Source: Aliiglaciecola sp. 3_MG-2023
GTDB taxonomy: Bacteria > Pseudomonadota > Gammaproteobacteria > Enterobacterales > Alteromonadaceae
Assembly (NCBI RefSeq): GCF_030548205.1
Contig: NZ_JAUORV010000012.1
Coordinates: forward strand, 107,714-171,713
Length of the DNA: 64,000 nucleotides
Direction of reading: 5' to 3'
A model generated the notes under the pieces. That model was given only the letters and a program-made list of their open reading frames with translations, made no database searches and was not told the DNA's origin. A program made the translations under genes and the position numbers. Below, in pieces: positions 47,548 to 56,212 of this stretch; position 1 is the stretch's first letter; each line of letters starts with the position of its first letter.

Positions 47548-48740
47548 TGAAGACAATAAAAATAAAAGCTTTAGAAGTTGTTCAACCTATTGGCAACTTC
47601 TATTGTGGTGTTATTGACGCAAAAACATTAAGAGATATAACATTTTCAGATGTGAGACGATTGAAAGATGATGAATCCAGAGAATTAGATGATTTTATCG
47701 GAATACAAAGGCCATTAAACGATTCTCGTGTTAAACAAATTAAAAAGTATGTAAATGGAGTTGACGCAACATTTCCTAATTCAATAATAATTTCAATGGA
47801 CGAAAAAAATGTCGAATGGGATGCGGATTCTTCGGTATTTTTAATACAATATAAAGATGAAACAGAAAAACAAACTCTCGCAAAAATATTAGATGGCCAG
47901 CATAGAGTTGCAGGTTTTGTCGATACTAATGAGCAATTTAAAGACGAGAATGGAGATTTAAAAGACTTTGAATTACTGGTTACAATATTTGTAGATGCAG
48001 ACATTTCAACGCAAGCAAACATATTTGCAACAGTCAACTTAGCACAAACGAAGGTAAATAGAAGCCTTGTTTATGACCTAGAATCTCTTGCTCTCTCCAG
48101 AAGTCCTGAAAAGACAGCCCATGATATTGCAGTATTATTAAATAAAAATGTTGGGCCTTTTCATAAGAGAATAAAAAGGCTTGGGGTTGCAACACCTAAA
48201 GTTAAAAATGAATTATTAACGCAAGCTGCGTTTGTTCAAAATCTACTTAAACTTATCACTCATGATGAGAAAGCGGACAGAAATTATTACCTAGCTAAAA
48301 GTAAAAATAGTAAATATTCTGAAGAGTATGAATTAGAAAAAATAGAAGACGAAGATTTTATAAAGTACCCGTTTAGAAAGAGCTTTTTAACTAAAAACGA
48401 TCCCGTAATCGCTACCAACATTACAAATTTTTTCGCTGCTGTTGAAGAACTTTGGCCTAAGGCATGGGATAAGACTAATAAAGACTCTGTATTAAACAAA
48501 ACAATTGGATTTATCGCACTCATGAGAATTTTGCGAAAAATTCTAACAGAGATATGTCTTATTGATGGGATTAATGAAAAGAGAGTTATTGAACAGAGTG
48601 AATATTACGAAATGCTGGATGGAGGGGTCTTAGGAGAAGAACAATTTGAGAAAATAGACCCTGTTTCAAAGACCACTAAAGTCATTGTAGATCTTATAGA
48701 ATCAAATCTAGCGATAGAGTTTGAAAATGATGGTAGTTAA
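47547..48740 (+). CDS. Second DGQHR-domain protein (DndB paralogue)
   Basis: A 397-aa protein with DGQHR at residues 116-120 (KILDGQHRVAGF) and the downstream ATVNLAQTKVNRSLVYDL region common to DndB/DGQHR proteins. The start is GTG 47547, overlapping the previous stop. It is the last gene of the dpt transcript before a hairpin. It differs clearly from DndB at 52770-53858, so the locus has two DGQHR proteins, one with each operon. Canonical DndB is a regulator; this one may sense or control the restriction side, which is inference. Confidence 0.85.
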   Translation: MKTIKIKALEVVQPIGNFYCGVIDAKTLRDITFSDVRRLKDDESRELDDFIGIQRPLNDSRVKQIKKYVNGVDATFPNSIIISMDEKNVEWDADSSVFLIQYKDETEKQTLAKILDGQHRVAGFVDTNEQFKDENGDLKDFELLVTIFVDADISTQANIFATVNLAQTKVNRSLVYDLESLALSRSPEKTAHDIAVLLNKNVGPFHKRIKRLGVATPKVKNELLTQAAFVQNLLKLITHDEKADRNYYLAKSKNSKYSEEYELEKIEDEDFIKYPFRKSFLTKNDPVIATNITNFFAAVEELWPKAWDKTNKDSVLNKTIGFIALMRILRKILTEICLIDGINEKRVIEQSEYYEMLDGGVLGEEQFEKIDPVSKTTKVIVDLIESNLAIEFENDGS

Positions 48741-48761
48741 TGGCTCAACTATTTTCAATCA

Positions 48762-48789
48762 ACCAACGTTATTGAACAATAACGTTGGT
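48762..48789. terminator. Hairpin between convergent dpt and dnd operons
   Basis: Perfect 12-bp stem ACCAACGTTATT / AATAACGTTGGT with a GAAC loop, 22 bp after the DGQHR gene stop and 6 bp before the dndE stop. There is no strong T tract on either side, but the position suggests it limits read-through between the two operons. Confidence 0.7.
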
Positions 48790-48794
48790 ATTGG

Positions 48795-49148
48795 CTAATT
48801 CAAGTTAACAGTCAATTCAGAAAGGAGCTTATGATTTCTCAAAGCACCTATCCCATGTTCTACATGAGATGCCCAAGCTATTTGTAGCTCCTTCCCCTCA
48901 AGCTCTGGATACTTCTGTTTCAACAATAACTCTGTCACCAATTGTGTTTTACCCAGCCAGGTAAACTTGTCTAAAGTGAGGCTACCATCAAGCTTGTAAG
49001 CAATATTAGGTTGATAACAGTAATCTGACTCAATTGAGCGAAAAAAAGCGATACGGGCTGATACATTGGGTGTAATGCCGGTACTTGCTTTAAGCTTTTT
49101 TAGTTGCTCTTCAACAGTTTTATTTAACTGCATACGATTAGGTAACAT
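48795..49148 (-). CDS. dndE: DNA sulfur modification protein DndE
   Basis: A 117-aa protein matching DndE in length and layout: MLPNRMQLNKTVEEQLKKLK at the start, GITPNVSARIAFFRSIE and a C-terminal LQIAWASHVEHGIGAL. DndE binds nicked double-stranded DNA through lysines and is needed for swapping a non-bridging phosphate oxygen for sulfur. Its start overlaps the dndD stop as TAATG. It is the last gene of dndBCDE. Confidence 0.92.
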   Translation of the reverse strand: MLPNRMQLNKTVEEQLKKLKASTGITPNVSARIAFFRSIESDYCYQPNIAYKLDGSLTLDKFTWLGKTQLVTELLLKQKYPELEGKELQIAWASHVEHGIGALRNHKLLSELTVNLN

Positions 49149-51148
49149 TACACAACCTCCTTGTATTTAACTTTTGGGTGGGCTTGCCAAAAGTACCCTT
49201 CTTTTAGGGTTGAGCATTTAGTTTGTTGATCAAATTCAATTTCAAAGGCGTGGGAGACTTCATGAGCCATAGCGCTAAAGAAGTCCTCATCTACTTCTGT
49301 GTCGGTTGATAACAAAATAACTTGCTCACCCGCTTCTGGGAAATAGTGCTGAACCAATTTGTCGCGATGTTTAGAGTCTAGTCTTCCTAATGGCGTATCT
49401 ACCACCACAGGTAAAACTTTACCCGACAATTTTCCCAAGGCTTCTAGTATAGCGAAAGCGAATATTTGTTTTTCACCAGCTGACATCGATTTACGGTTAA
49501 TAGCTAAACCTTCAGAGTCGACCAAAGTGATATCAAAAGTTATTGGGTCAATTTTAGCCGAGAGCTTTAGGTCTTCTTTACGTGCTAACTTACGGTAAGA
49601 CTGTGCAAATAACTCTTCAAGTTGGCTAACACGCATATGAGTAAGCTTGGTTGAAAATTCATTTAATACTTTATTAGTCGCATCAACTCGTTTTACTGCC
49701 GTGGATATTGAAGCATCGGTTTTTTGATTGGTATAAAGTTTTTCAAGCTTTTTGGCTAATTCTAGGGCTTTAGTTATATGATTCTTAGCGTTAACCAAAT
49801 GATGCCCATAACCTGTTTTAAGTTTGTGCTTTTGTGCATCTAAGGTACGTAAATTGTCATACAATGCAGTTAACTCTTCTTCATCAGGCGCTCGTTGAAT
49901 ATTAATCGATACCGACTCTAAAGATTGTTGTGTTTCAACTAATTCTTCAGTTAATTCATTACAATGTGCCTTTGCAGTTGAGGCATCTTGAATCAGACCC
50001 TGAATCAAATTGAAATCTGTAAGTGAGATATCTAATTTAATTTCTTGTGTTGTGGGCTCGCTGACCGATTCGAAATATTGACTAATAGCTGCCATTACGT
50101 CATTTGCATTATCTTTAAACTGAGAGGCAATAACTTGCTCTAATCCCGATAAATTTTCGTTCAGTTTATGTGAGAAAACTTGAGAGTCTTTTACTTTCTG
50201 CTCTTTTGACAAAGTATCAATCAAAGACGCCATGGCTTTAGGAGCCAAAGATAAAGGAAATGCCCCATCAAGTTCGTGCAATAATTTACTCTCTAATATG
50301 GCTTTTTGTTTTATTAAATCATCGGCTTTGTCTTTTTCAGCGTTTTTGGTTTTTGCCCACGCACCGCCACGGTCTTGTATTTTTTGTTCGGCTTCACGTA
50401 CTTGAATCTCTAATTCGCTAAGCTGTCGCTTTAGCTTGTCTTCAGCTTCTCGTTCTTGATTTGCCAATAACAAACATTCATTTTTTTCGTGTTCAAGCTG
50501 CTCAATCAATTTAGTCGTTTTTGCATCCGCCGTTTTTTGACTAATTTGCTTTATATAAATATCTAGATCATCGGCTAGGCGGTTTATAACATCAATACCT
50601 AATAACTTTTGTACGGCTTCTTTTAAATATGAACCTGTATCATCTTCGGCTAATTCAGCTATTTTTTCCCCATCAAAAAAGAACAAGTCTCCAATACCTG
50701 GTGGTACGAGTTCATGTAAAAAGCTTTGAACTTGATCATTGGAAAGTGAATCTTCGCATACCTCATTTTTGTATAACACTAACGACTCGTCAGTATTCGC
50801 TGACCAGCTTCTTTCAACTCGGTAAATGCTGTGCTGCCCCTGATGAGTGTGAGTAAAATCTAAAATGACTTTAGCTACAGCTTCAGGTTCATCTTTTATC
50901 GCTTTATTATTGATTTGTTGAGCAAGATGGCCGTTAAAGTCTTTTTTATTTACCACATTCCCAATCGCCTTTTTACCCAACAGAGCTAAGCGAATTGCGC
51001 TTAATATCGAAGTTTTACCTGCACCATTTAATCCGCCAAATAAAATCACTGGTTTAGATAATAAGCCATCTCGCTTGGGAGCTAGTTCAATATTATGTTG
51101 GCCATTAAATACGCGAAAGTTTTCTAAGATTAAAGTTTTAAAAATCAT
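49148..51148 (-). CDS. dndD: DNA sulfur modification protein DndD (SMC-like ATPase)
   Basis: A 666-aa Rad50/SMC-like ATPase. Walker A is GGLNGAGKTS (residues 38-47); a conserved FFFDGEKIAELAED follows near residue 155; two long coiled-coil arms surround a middle region; the signature MSAGEKQIFAFAIL and Walker B LPVVVDTPLGRLDSKHRD sit near the C-terminus. DndD supplies ATPase and probably DNA structure-changing activity during phosphorothioation. It overlaps dndC and dndE by one base each (TAATG at both ends). Confidence 0.95.
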   Translation of the reverse strand: MIFKTLILENFRVFNGQHNIELAPKRDGLLSKPVILFGGLNGAGKTSILSAIRLALLGKKAIGNVVNKKDFNGHLAQQINNKAIKDEPEAVAKVILDFTHTHQGQHSIYRVERSWSANTDESLVLYKNEVCEDSLSNDQVQSFLHELVPPGIGDLFFFDGEKIAELAEDDTGSYLKEAVQKLLGIDVINRLADDLDIYIKQISQKTADAKTTKLIEQLEHEKNECLLLANQEREAEDKLKRQLSELEIQVREAEQKIQDRGGAWAKTKNAEKDKADDLIKQKAILESKLLHELDGAFPLSLAPKAMASLIDTLSKEQKVKDSQVFSHKLNENLSGLEQVIASQFKDNANDVMAAISQYFESVSEPTTQEIKLDISLTDFNLIQGLIQDASTAKAHCNELTEELVETQQSLESVSINIQRAPDEEELTALYDNLRTLDAQKHKLKTGYGHHLVNAKNHITKALELAKKLEKLYTNQKTDASISTAVKRVDATNKVLNEFSTKLTHMRVSQLEELFAQSYRKLARKEDLKLSAKIDPITFDITLVDSEGLAINRKSMSAGEKQIFAFAILEALGKLSGKVLPVVVDTPLGRLDSKHRDKLVQHYFPEAGEQVILLSTDTEVDEDFFSAMAHEVSHAFEIEFDQQTKCSTLKEGYFWQAHPKVKYKEVV

Positions 51149-52773
51149 TACAAACCTTCCTTTTCAATCAACTTATTAAGTTGTTCTAACTCAGCTGCAA
51201 TTGAAATAACCTCTTTTGATTGGCGCATTTGGTTTTGTCGACTTTCTAGATTTTTTTCAATTATTTCTTCTGGAGACTCCCAGTCTTGCTGCACCAATTT
51301 ACCTATTTTATTGAAAATACCAGTACGACGAGACAAGCCACTCATTGAAGTTTCTAAATCTATAAGCTTTTTAATCATTTGTGGGGCAACGGAATATCTG
51401 GGCGATATATCATCTAACAATTTTGATTCTGCATGACTAAATTGATTTGTATCATCAACACTCCAATCTAATTCGTAGCCAAATACGTCATTGAATATTT
51501 TGGGAAGTGAATCATCCCAATCTGGTTCATTTGGGTCATTTAACCATTGGTGTCGAATTGCATGAAGTTCAGGTACGGTCACTAACTCAGTGTCTTTACT
51601 GATTTCGTTTATTTGCTTTTGTGTCTCAAGTAACTCTTTTAAAAATTGCTGCCTAAAACTCAACAAATACGGGCCATAGGTGTAACCCTCTGTCATTTCT
51701 TTTTTACCATCGACAGTCAGAGTTTTAAATGCCATTCTGCCATCCCGGCGAATATGGCTACGGTATTTACCTTTGTCTTCTATCACAGTTGTTTCGGCTA
51801 ATTTGTTACGTAAACTCAGTAATGGTTTCATCCATTCTTCGCCATTTTGCACTAAGCTTTCCATCGCCCTATCTTTGGTAACAACAGTACAGGTCCAACA
51901 ACCAAATCGTGAGTTACCGCAAGATGGAGTGGTTTCGTCGATTACCATTGGGCATTCGCCTTGGCCGGATGAATCTTTGTATAAGTTCCAAAGAATTAAG
52001 TTTTTGCCACCCCAAGGGTTTTCCCACTCAAGATCGTATTTATCAAACCATTTATTTCGAATACCGTAAGGGCCCTGTTCACTTTTTAAATGACATAAAC
52101 GTAAAATTTTCCAAACATCATCCACATGCCATGTATCAATTGGGGTATAGATGAATGCATTGGATAACGTGGTATGTTTAGCTAGTACAGTTCCATCTAT
52201 TTTATGTTTCGCAATAACCTGTGCCCGTGATGCACTCTCTTGGGAACGAGAACCAAGTACTACAATCACTTCATCATATTGGCTAACTTTATCCGTAATG
52301 AAAGTACTGACTGGATCTATCTTCATTCGCTCAGTACACCATCTAAAACTCCTTGTTGGTGCGGGATAACCTTTACCTAACAAATTCACCCAAAAGGTTT
52401 CATGTGTTTTAGGCACTACTTTATGAGAGGTAATAGGTAATTTATCTCGTTTTGCGCCTCGCTCTATCGCTTCCAAAGAGTTATTTACGTGATTTACCAC
52501 TATGGGGGTTTCTACCAAGGTATCAGATGCAACGACAAATACTGGTTTGTGGCGGTCCTCAGGCTTTAAACCTAATAAAGCTAAATATACTAAGGCCATA
52601 GTCGCGGAAGAATCTTTACCTCCACTGTAACCAATAACCCACGGACGGTTATCCGCCAAGTACACTCGTTGGGTATCGGCAATATATTCACTTAGATATC
52701 GCCCAGAAAACTCTTCATTTTCAATAAAGTCTACGTAGTCTTCATCGATATCATGTTTATTTAATAAATTCAT
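51148..52773 (-). CDS. dndC: DNA sulfur modification protein DndC (PAPS reductase-like)
   Basis: A 541-aa ATP-pyrophosphatase-family protein. The PP-loop is SGGKDS (residues 50-55). Cysteines in PSCGNSRFGCWTCTVV (about 277-290) fit the iron-sulfur cluster of DndC. It activates DNA or carries sulfur to it; sulfur usually comes from DndA or a housekeeping IscS. No dndA gene is in the window, so IscS is the likely donor. It starts 4 bp inside the dndB stop (ATGA overlap). Confidence 0.95.
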   Translation of the reverse strand: MNLLNKHDIDEDYVDFIENEEFSGRYLSEYIADTQRVYLADNRPWVIGYSGGKDSSATMALVYLALLGLKPEDRHKPVFVVASDTLVETPIVVNHVNNSLEAIERGAKRDKLPITSHKVVPKTHETFWVNLLGKGYPAPTRSFRWCTERMKIDPVSTFITDKVSQYDEVIVVLGSRSQESASRAQVIAKHKIDGTVLAKHTTLSNAFIYTPIDTWHVDDVWKILRLCHLKSEQGPYGIRNKWFDKYDLEWENPWGGKNLILWNLYKDSSGQGECPMVIDETTPSCGNSRFGCWTCTVVTKDRAMESLVQNGEEWMKPLLSLRNKLAETTVIEDKGKYRSHIRRDGRMAFKTLTVDGKKEMTEGYTYGPYLLSFRQQFLKELLETQKQINEISKDTELVTVPELHAIRHQWLNDPNEPDWDDSLPKIFNDVFGYELDWSVDDTNQFSHAESKLLDDISPRYSVAPQMIKKLIDLETSMSGLSRRTGIFNKIGKLVQQDWESPEEIIEKNLESRQNQMRQSKEVISIAAELEQLNKLIEKEGL

Positions 52774-53858
52774 ACATTAAGTAACTCTTTTTCTTTAACT
52801 AGCTCTTCATCCGATATGGGAAGAGCTATTTGTCGTTTAATTTCGATAGCAGTCAAAAATATATTTGAGTTGGCTTTTGATAGTCGGCCATGCTGCATTG
52901 CACGGTTTGACCAATCTGAGTTAGATTTAAGCCAATTAATTTTTTTTAATCCTTCGAACTTTTCAATTTGTTCTGATTCACTAAAAGTAGAAATTTCTCT
53001 ACCCACAATTGCTAATGCCTGCAAACCAATACCGTGGGCGGTAATAAATTCTTTTCTAAATTCAGCTGCTGATAAGGTTTTAGCTTGTACTTGTTGCCAC
53101 TCCACCATGTAACTATTTAATGTGTTCCAAAAGTCGACTGCATTTTTTTGTTCTTCATCATTAAATCCATCTTTCGGGCCTTTTCCAAACAAAGCGCGTG
53201 TTGCTTGTTTGATACCGCTGAGGGTGAATAATTTGCTGCTTCTAACAGAAATAGTTGAGCGTTCAAATTCAGTAAACCCAACAAATGGTTTAGCATTCAT
53301 TGATAAGTATCTAGCTAATTCAGAAGCCTGATCTCTATGATCATAAAGAGTACCTAATGAAGAGCTAGGTCTAACTGCATATTTATTTAGATCAGCAAAC
53401 ATTTGTTGGCTACGCTTAAGTCCTTCATCTACAAAGAACAAAACAGCAATATTATCTTGTCCTAATTCAGGGTTATCTTTAATCGCTTCTTCGATTGCAG
53501 CTCTGCGATGCTGTCCATCATTGATCAGCATTTGTGCATCCATTGGCACTTTTAACGTACCAAGGTTATTCATGCTATTTGCTTCAATAAATTCAACGTC
53601 GGAGCCAACTGAGGCAGTTAACGCAGAAAATACATAATCTTTCGGAGAATCGAGAAGATAACGAGTCATCTCTGGGATACGACTTTTATTTAAAGTACGC
53701 TGAGCGCGCAATTCAACCGGCACTTCTTCCTCATCATACATAAATATTTTAGGGATGATTCGCAAAGGGCATGTCGCTATATAAAAAGGCTTACCCGCTT
53801 GAATCGCTCTAATTGCGGGAAAGGAATAGCAGTAGTTACTATCAAACTTATCCATCAT
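52770..53858 (-). CDS. dndB: DNA sulfur modification protein DndB (DGQHR regulator)
   Basis: About 362 aa with DGQHR near residue 115 (LINDGQHRRAAIEEA) and FADLNKYAVRPSSSLGTLYD downstream. DndB is not needed for modification itself but represses dnd transcription in Salmonella and limits how many sites are modified. The reading frame opens GTG-ATG-ATG; ATG 53858 is chosen. Upstream sequence has no strong ribosome site, and a nested inverted repeat begins about 9 bp before the start, so binding there would block both transcription and ribosome access. First gene of dndBCDE. Confidence 0.93.
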   Translation of the reverse strand: MMDKFDSNYCYSFPAIRAIQAGKPFYIATCPLRIIPKIFMYDEEEVPVELRAQRTLNKSRIPEMTRYLLDSPKDYVFSALTASVGSDVEFIEANSMNNLGTLKVPMDAQMLINDGQHRRAAIEEAIKDNPELGQDNIAVLFFVDEGLKRSQQMFADLNKYAVRPSSSLGTLYDHRDQASELARYLSMNAKPFVGFTEFERSTISVRSSKLFTLSGIKQATRALFGKGPKDGFNDEEQKNAVDFWNTLNSYMVEWQQVQAKTLSAAEFRKEFITAHGIGLQALAIVGREISTFSESEQIEKFEGLKKINWLKSNSDWSNRAMQHGRLSKANSNIFLTAIEIKRQIALPISDEELVKEKELLNV

Positions 53859-53866
53859 CACTAACC

Positions 53867-53907
53867 ATTATTACGTATTTGTACGTAATAATATCACGTA
53901 CAAATAC
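53867..53907. promoter_or_regulatory. Nested inverted repeats upstream of dndB, probable DndB operator
   Basis: Two perfect dyads overlap. One is an 11-bp repeat ATTATTACGTA / TACGTAATAAT with a TTTG spacer (53867-53892). The other is a 12-bp repeat GTATTTGTACGT / ACGTACAAATAC with a 9-bp spacer (53875-53907). Three ACGT-centred half-sites result. The reported DndB site in Salmonella is, from memory, TACG-N10-CGTA; here TACG and CGTA pairs are 8 and 11 bp apart. Confidence 0.7.
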
Positions 53908-54535
53908 ATTGATGAACTGTACTTTTAAGTTTTTGAGAAATAAATTTAGTATTAATAGATTGAGAGAAATTAATATTTAGTTTAAGAAGAAACGGTGGGA
54001 CACCATATATTAATCAAGCTGTAATAGTGTCATTGCCATGGGAAACTGTCAGTCTAATTACCGAGCAACTTTGTCGTAACGATTTTAATAGTAAAAGATT
54101 TTTTGCAATCTGGCAGTCTCAGATCAGCGAGCAGAGAACTTTGAAATTATCGTAAACGAACGACATCTATGTCAATGATAGTTGCCAGTCGATGTTATCA
54201 TCATTCTTTGTATTCAGGTGACTAAGCACTTATTAGATCACTAATGGGTTTTCGAAAGCTTTTCATAAACAAACCTAAAAGGTGTGAAAAACATCATGTT
54301 CTATGCGACTGAAGTTAATAACCATACTGACATTTGTAATTTCTCATGATGATGTAACCCAATCAATTACAATATTAAATTACGATGCATTTTTAGCACT
54401 CAGCGAGATTTAAGATGTACTCAAGTTTGAAGGACGGTTGTAGTTGATTTTGTTGGTTGATTTTCAAGTTGATATGTAATAAGTTCAACTGAATCAGACG
54501 ATTAACCTGCGCTTTTTATTGGATAACGGATTACT
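53908..54535. other. Divergent intergenic region, no gene seen
   Basis: AT-rich, with frequent stops in all frames I scanned by eye. It should hold the dndB promoter on the minus strand and a promoter for the membrane protein at 54536. I see no tRNA, repeat or recognisable att site. Confidence 0.4.
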
Positions 54536-55426
54536 ATGAATAAGTTAGAGATCATTAAAAAGAATCGTCAGCGCAAAAACAAAGCGCCCCATCTAACACA
54601 AGAAAGTAGCACCTCAAAAGCTACCACACAGTTTGACGTATTGAAAATATATGCATCCATAATTAGTTCTAGTATCGCTATTAGTGTGATTGCAGGCGCA
54701 TTTTTTGCGGTGACGCAATGTAATTTATATGGAATTGATTTCATTCAGCTTGCAGAGATTGATGACTACATACGAATTGGGGTAAGCAATATATTAACGG
54801 TAACGGTGTTGCTTATTTCGCTTGGAATATTACTTGTGGTAGCCGTTACAATATTGGATAGATTTATATTTAGGCGTACAAATAAGTATCAATTGATTAA
54901 TTATTTACCCTTATACAAAAGTCTGCCTCCTGTTCACAGGGTTACATTATCAGTGACTGCATCAATTTTTTTAGTTTTGACATTGATGCCTGTGGGAGAT
55001 GAGCCAATGATAAGTGAGGCGCCTCCAGATGTTGACATTAAAAATAAATTAGTATTAGAACGTGGCTTAGTGACCGTTTATCACTCCAAAGATTATAGAC
55101 CCGAGTCTTGCCTTGTTTATATTGCTCAGACAGGTGATTACTTTCATTACTGGTCAGTTAAAAATAGGAAACGTTATTCCTATAATACAGCTTCAATTGT
55201 AGTCATTGAAGAGCAATTCTCTAGGTATGAACCTAAGCACTATTACTCACGTTCTTACGGAGAGGCCATGATGTTAGAGCCTAAAGTAAGGTATGAGTTG
55301 AGTTTGAATTTAACGTCATTGGAACCAGTAATAATGGGGGAAGGTGCCGCTCTTGAATCACAGAGGAAAGATCCAATCAACTTATCATGGATTCAATTGA
55401 TTGAGAGAGACTGCGGCACTTTGTAA
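54536..55426 (+). CDS. Hypothetical membrane protein next to dndB
   Basis: A 296-aa protein with a basic N-terminus (KKNRQRKNKAP), then three hydrophobic segments at about residues 38-65, 85-115 and 138-158, and a soluble C-terminal half of about 135 residues with no motif I recognise. No family assigned. It is divergent from dndB and separated by 677 bp, so it is not obviously part of the Dnd system, though it lies between the dnd operon and the phosphorothioation-linked methyltransferase operon. Confidence 0.6.
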   Translation: MNKLEIIKKNRQRKNKAPHLTQESSTSKATTQFDVLKIYASIISSSIAISVIAGAFFAVTQCNLYGIDFIQLAEIDDYIRIGVSNILTVTVLLISLGILLVVAVTILDRFIFRRTNKYQLINYLPLYKSLPPVHRVTLSVTASIFLVLTLMPVGDEPMISEAPPDVDIKNKLVLERGLVTVYHSKDYRPESCLVYIAQTGDYFHYWSVKNRKRYSYNTASIVVIEEQFSRYEPKHYYSRSYGEAMMLEPKVRYELSLNLTSLEPVIMGEGAALESQRKDPINLSWIQLIERDCGTL

Positions 55427-56033
55427 CGCCTTTTATTCTCTGAGTAATAATCAATGGTTAGATAGTTATTCCCTCGTGAAGTTTTCTTAACGTAGGTTAA
55501 AAAACACATCCATCTATTTGGGGCTGATAAGATAAGTTAGCCGAATAGTAAATGGTATTCCGAGTTTAAGTAAAGGTGAAATATCACTTTTCCTAAAATC
55601 AAAATCCATGATGATCCATACTTTCCGCGTTGACATCTATTTTATATTCTTAAGAGTGTGAAATTGGGTTATTTTTCGTCGATTAATCACCCGTTTCCAT
55701 GCAATTTAGAGTTCAAAACAAGCACCTCTAGTCAGTTGTGACCCCATACAAGTTTGATTAGGGGTTTTCTAGTGAAGAGCATAGAATATACCGTGTTACC
55801 TAATAAAGCACGTTACAAGGAAAACCGCTCGCAGTCCTTCGGCCAATGCTCTCCAGTTTTCCTGAGCAATTGGCGTTAATGTCTGCTTTACAGCATTACC
55901 GTTATATCTACCAGCGAATCTTGAAAGGCGGGAATTGGCACACAGGTGCCATTAAACAAAGTCGTTCGGTATTTAAACCGATATAATACCTCGGTAACCA
56001 CACTAGTATAATTTAGCATAGCCAAATACTTTT
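55427..56033. other. Intergenic region with a possible degenerate gene tail
   Basis: Mostly noncoding. At about 55840-55986 the plus strand has a short open stretch ending RILKGGNWHTGAIKQSRSVF KPI-stop, and an overlapping frame from GTG 55772 (MKSIEYTVLPNKARYKENRS) stops early. They could be pieces of a decayed mobile-element or other gene; I cannot name the parent. The rest shows nothing I can support. Confidence 0.3.
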
Positions 56034-56204
56034 TTAATCTTCCTTTTTAATAGTAATTTCAATATTTTTACTATTACCAGCAAACCAATTTTGAATGTAA
56101 ATGCTACCGATAACCGGCGGCATACCTTCTTCTGGTACTTCTTTAAATCTAATGCTATTTTTATTCTTTTTTTCGAATTCGAATTTAACTTTCTTTTCGG
56201 TCAT
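56034..56204 (-). CDS. Small protein (56 aa) at the end of the methyltransferase operon
   Basis: ATG 56204 lies 9 bp after the methyltransferase stop in the same direction and the frame runs 56 codons. The product begins MTEKKVKFEFEKKNKNSIRF, has a central VPEEGMPPVIGSIYI and ends NIEITIKKED. It is highly charged and beta-rich in appearance, with no membrane segment. AGAAAC just before the start is a weak ribosome site. Unknown family; the tight spacing makes it a likely real gene. Confidence 0.6.
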   Translation of the reverse strand: MTEKKVKFEFEKKNKNSIRFKEVPEEGMPPVIGSIYIQNWFAGNSKNIEITIKKED

Positions 56205-56212
56205 TAGTTTCT

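Noticed and set aside
55427..56033. Integron attC site suggested by GCGTTAA near the end of a dyad-rich segment
   Set aside because: The paired GTTRRRY/RYYYAAC core boxes and the folded imperfect stem are not present together, and no integrase is nearby.
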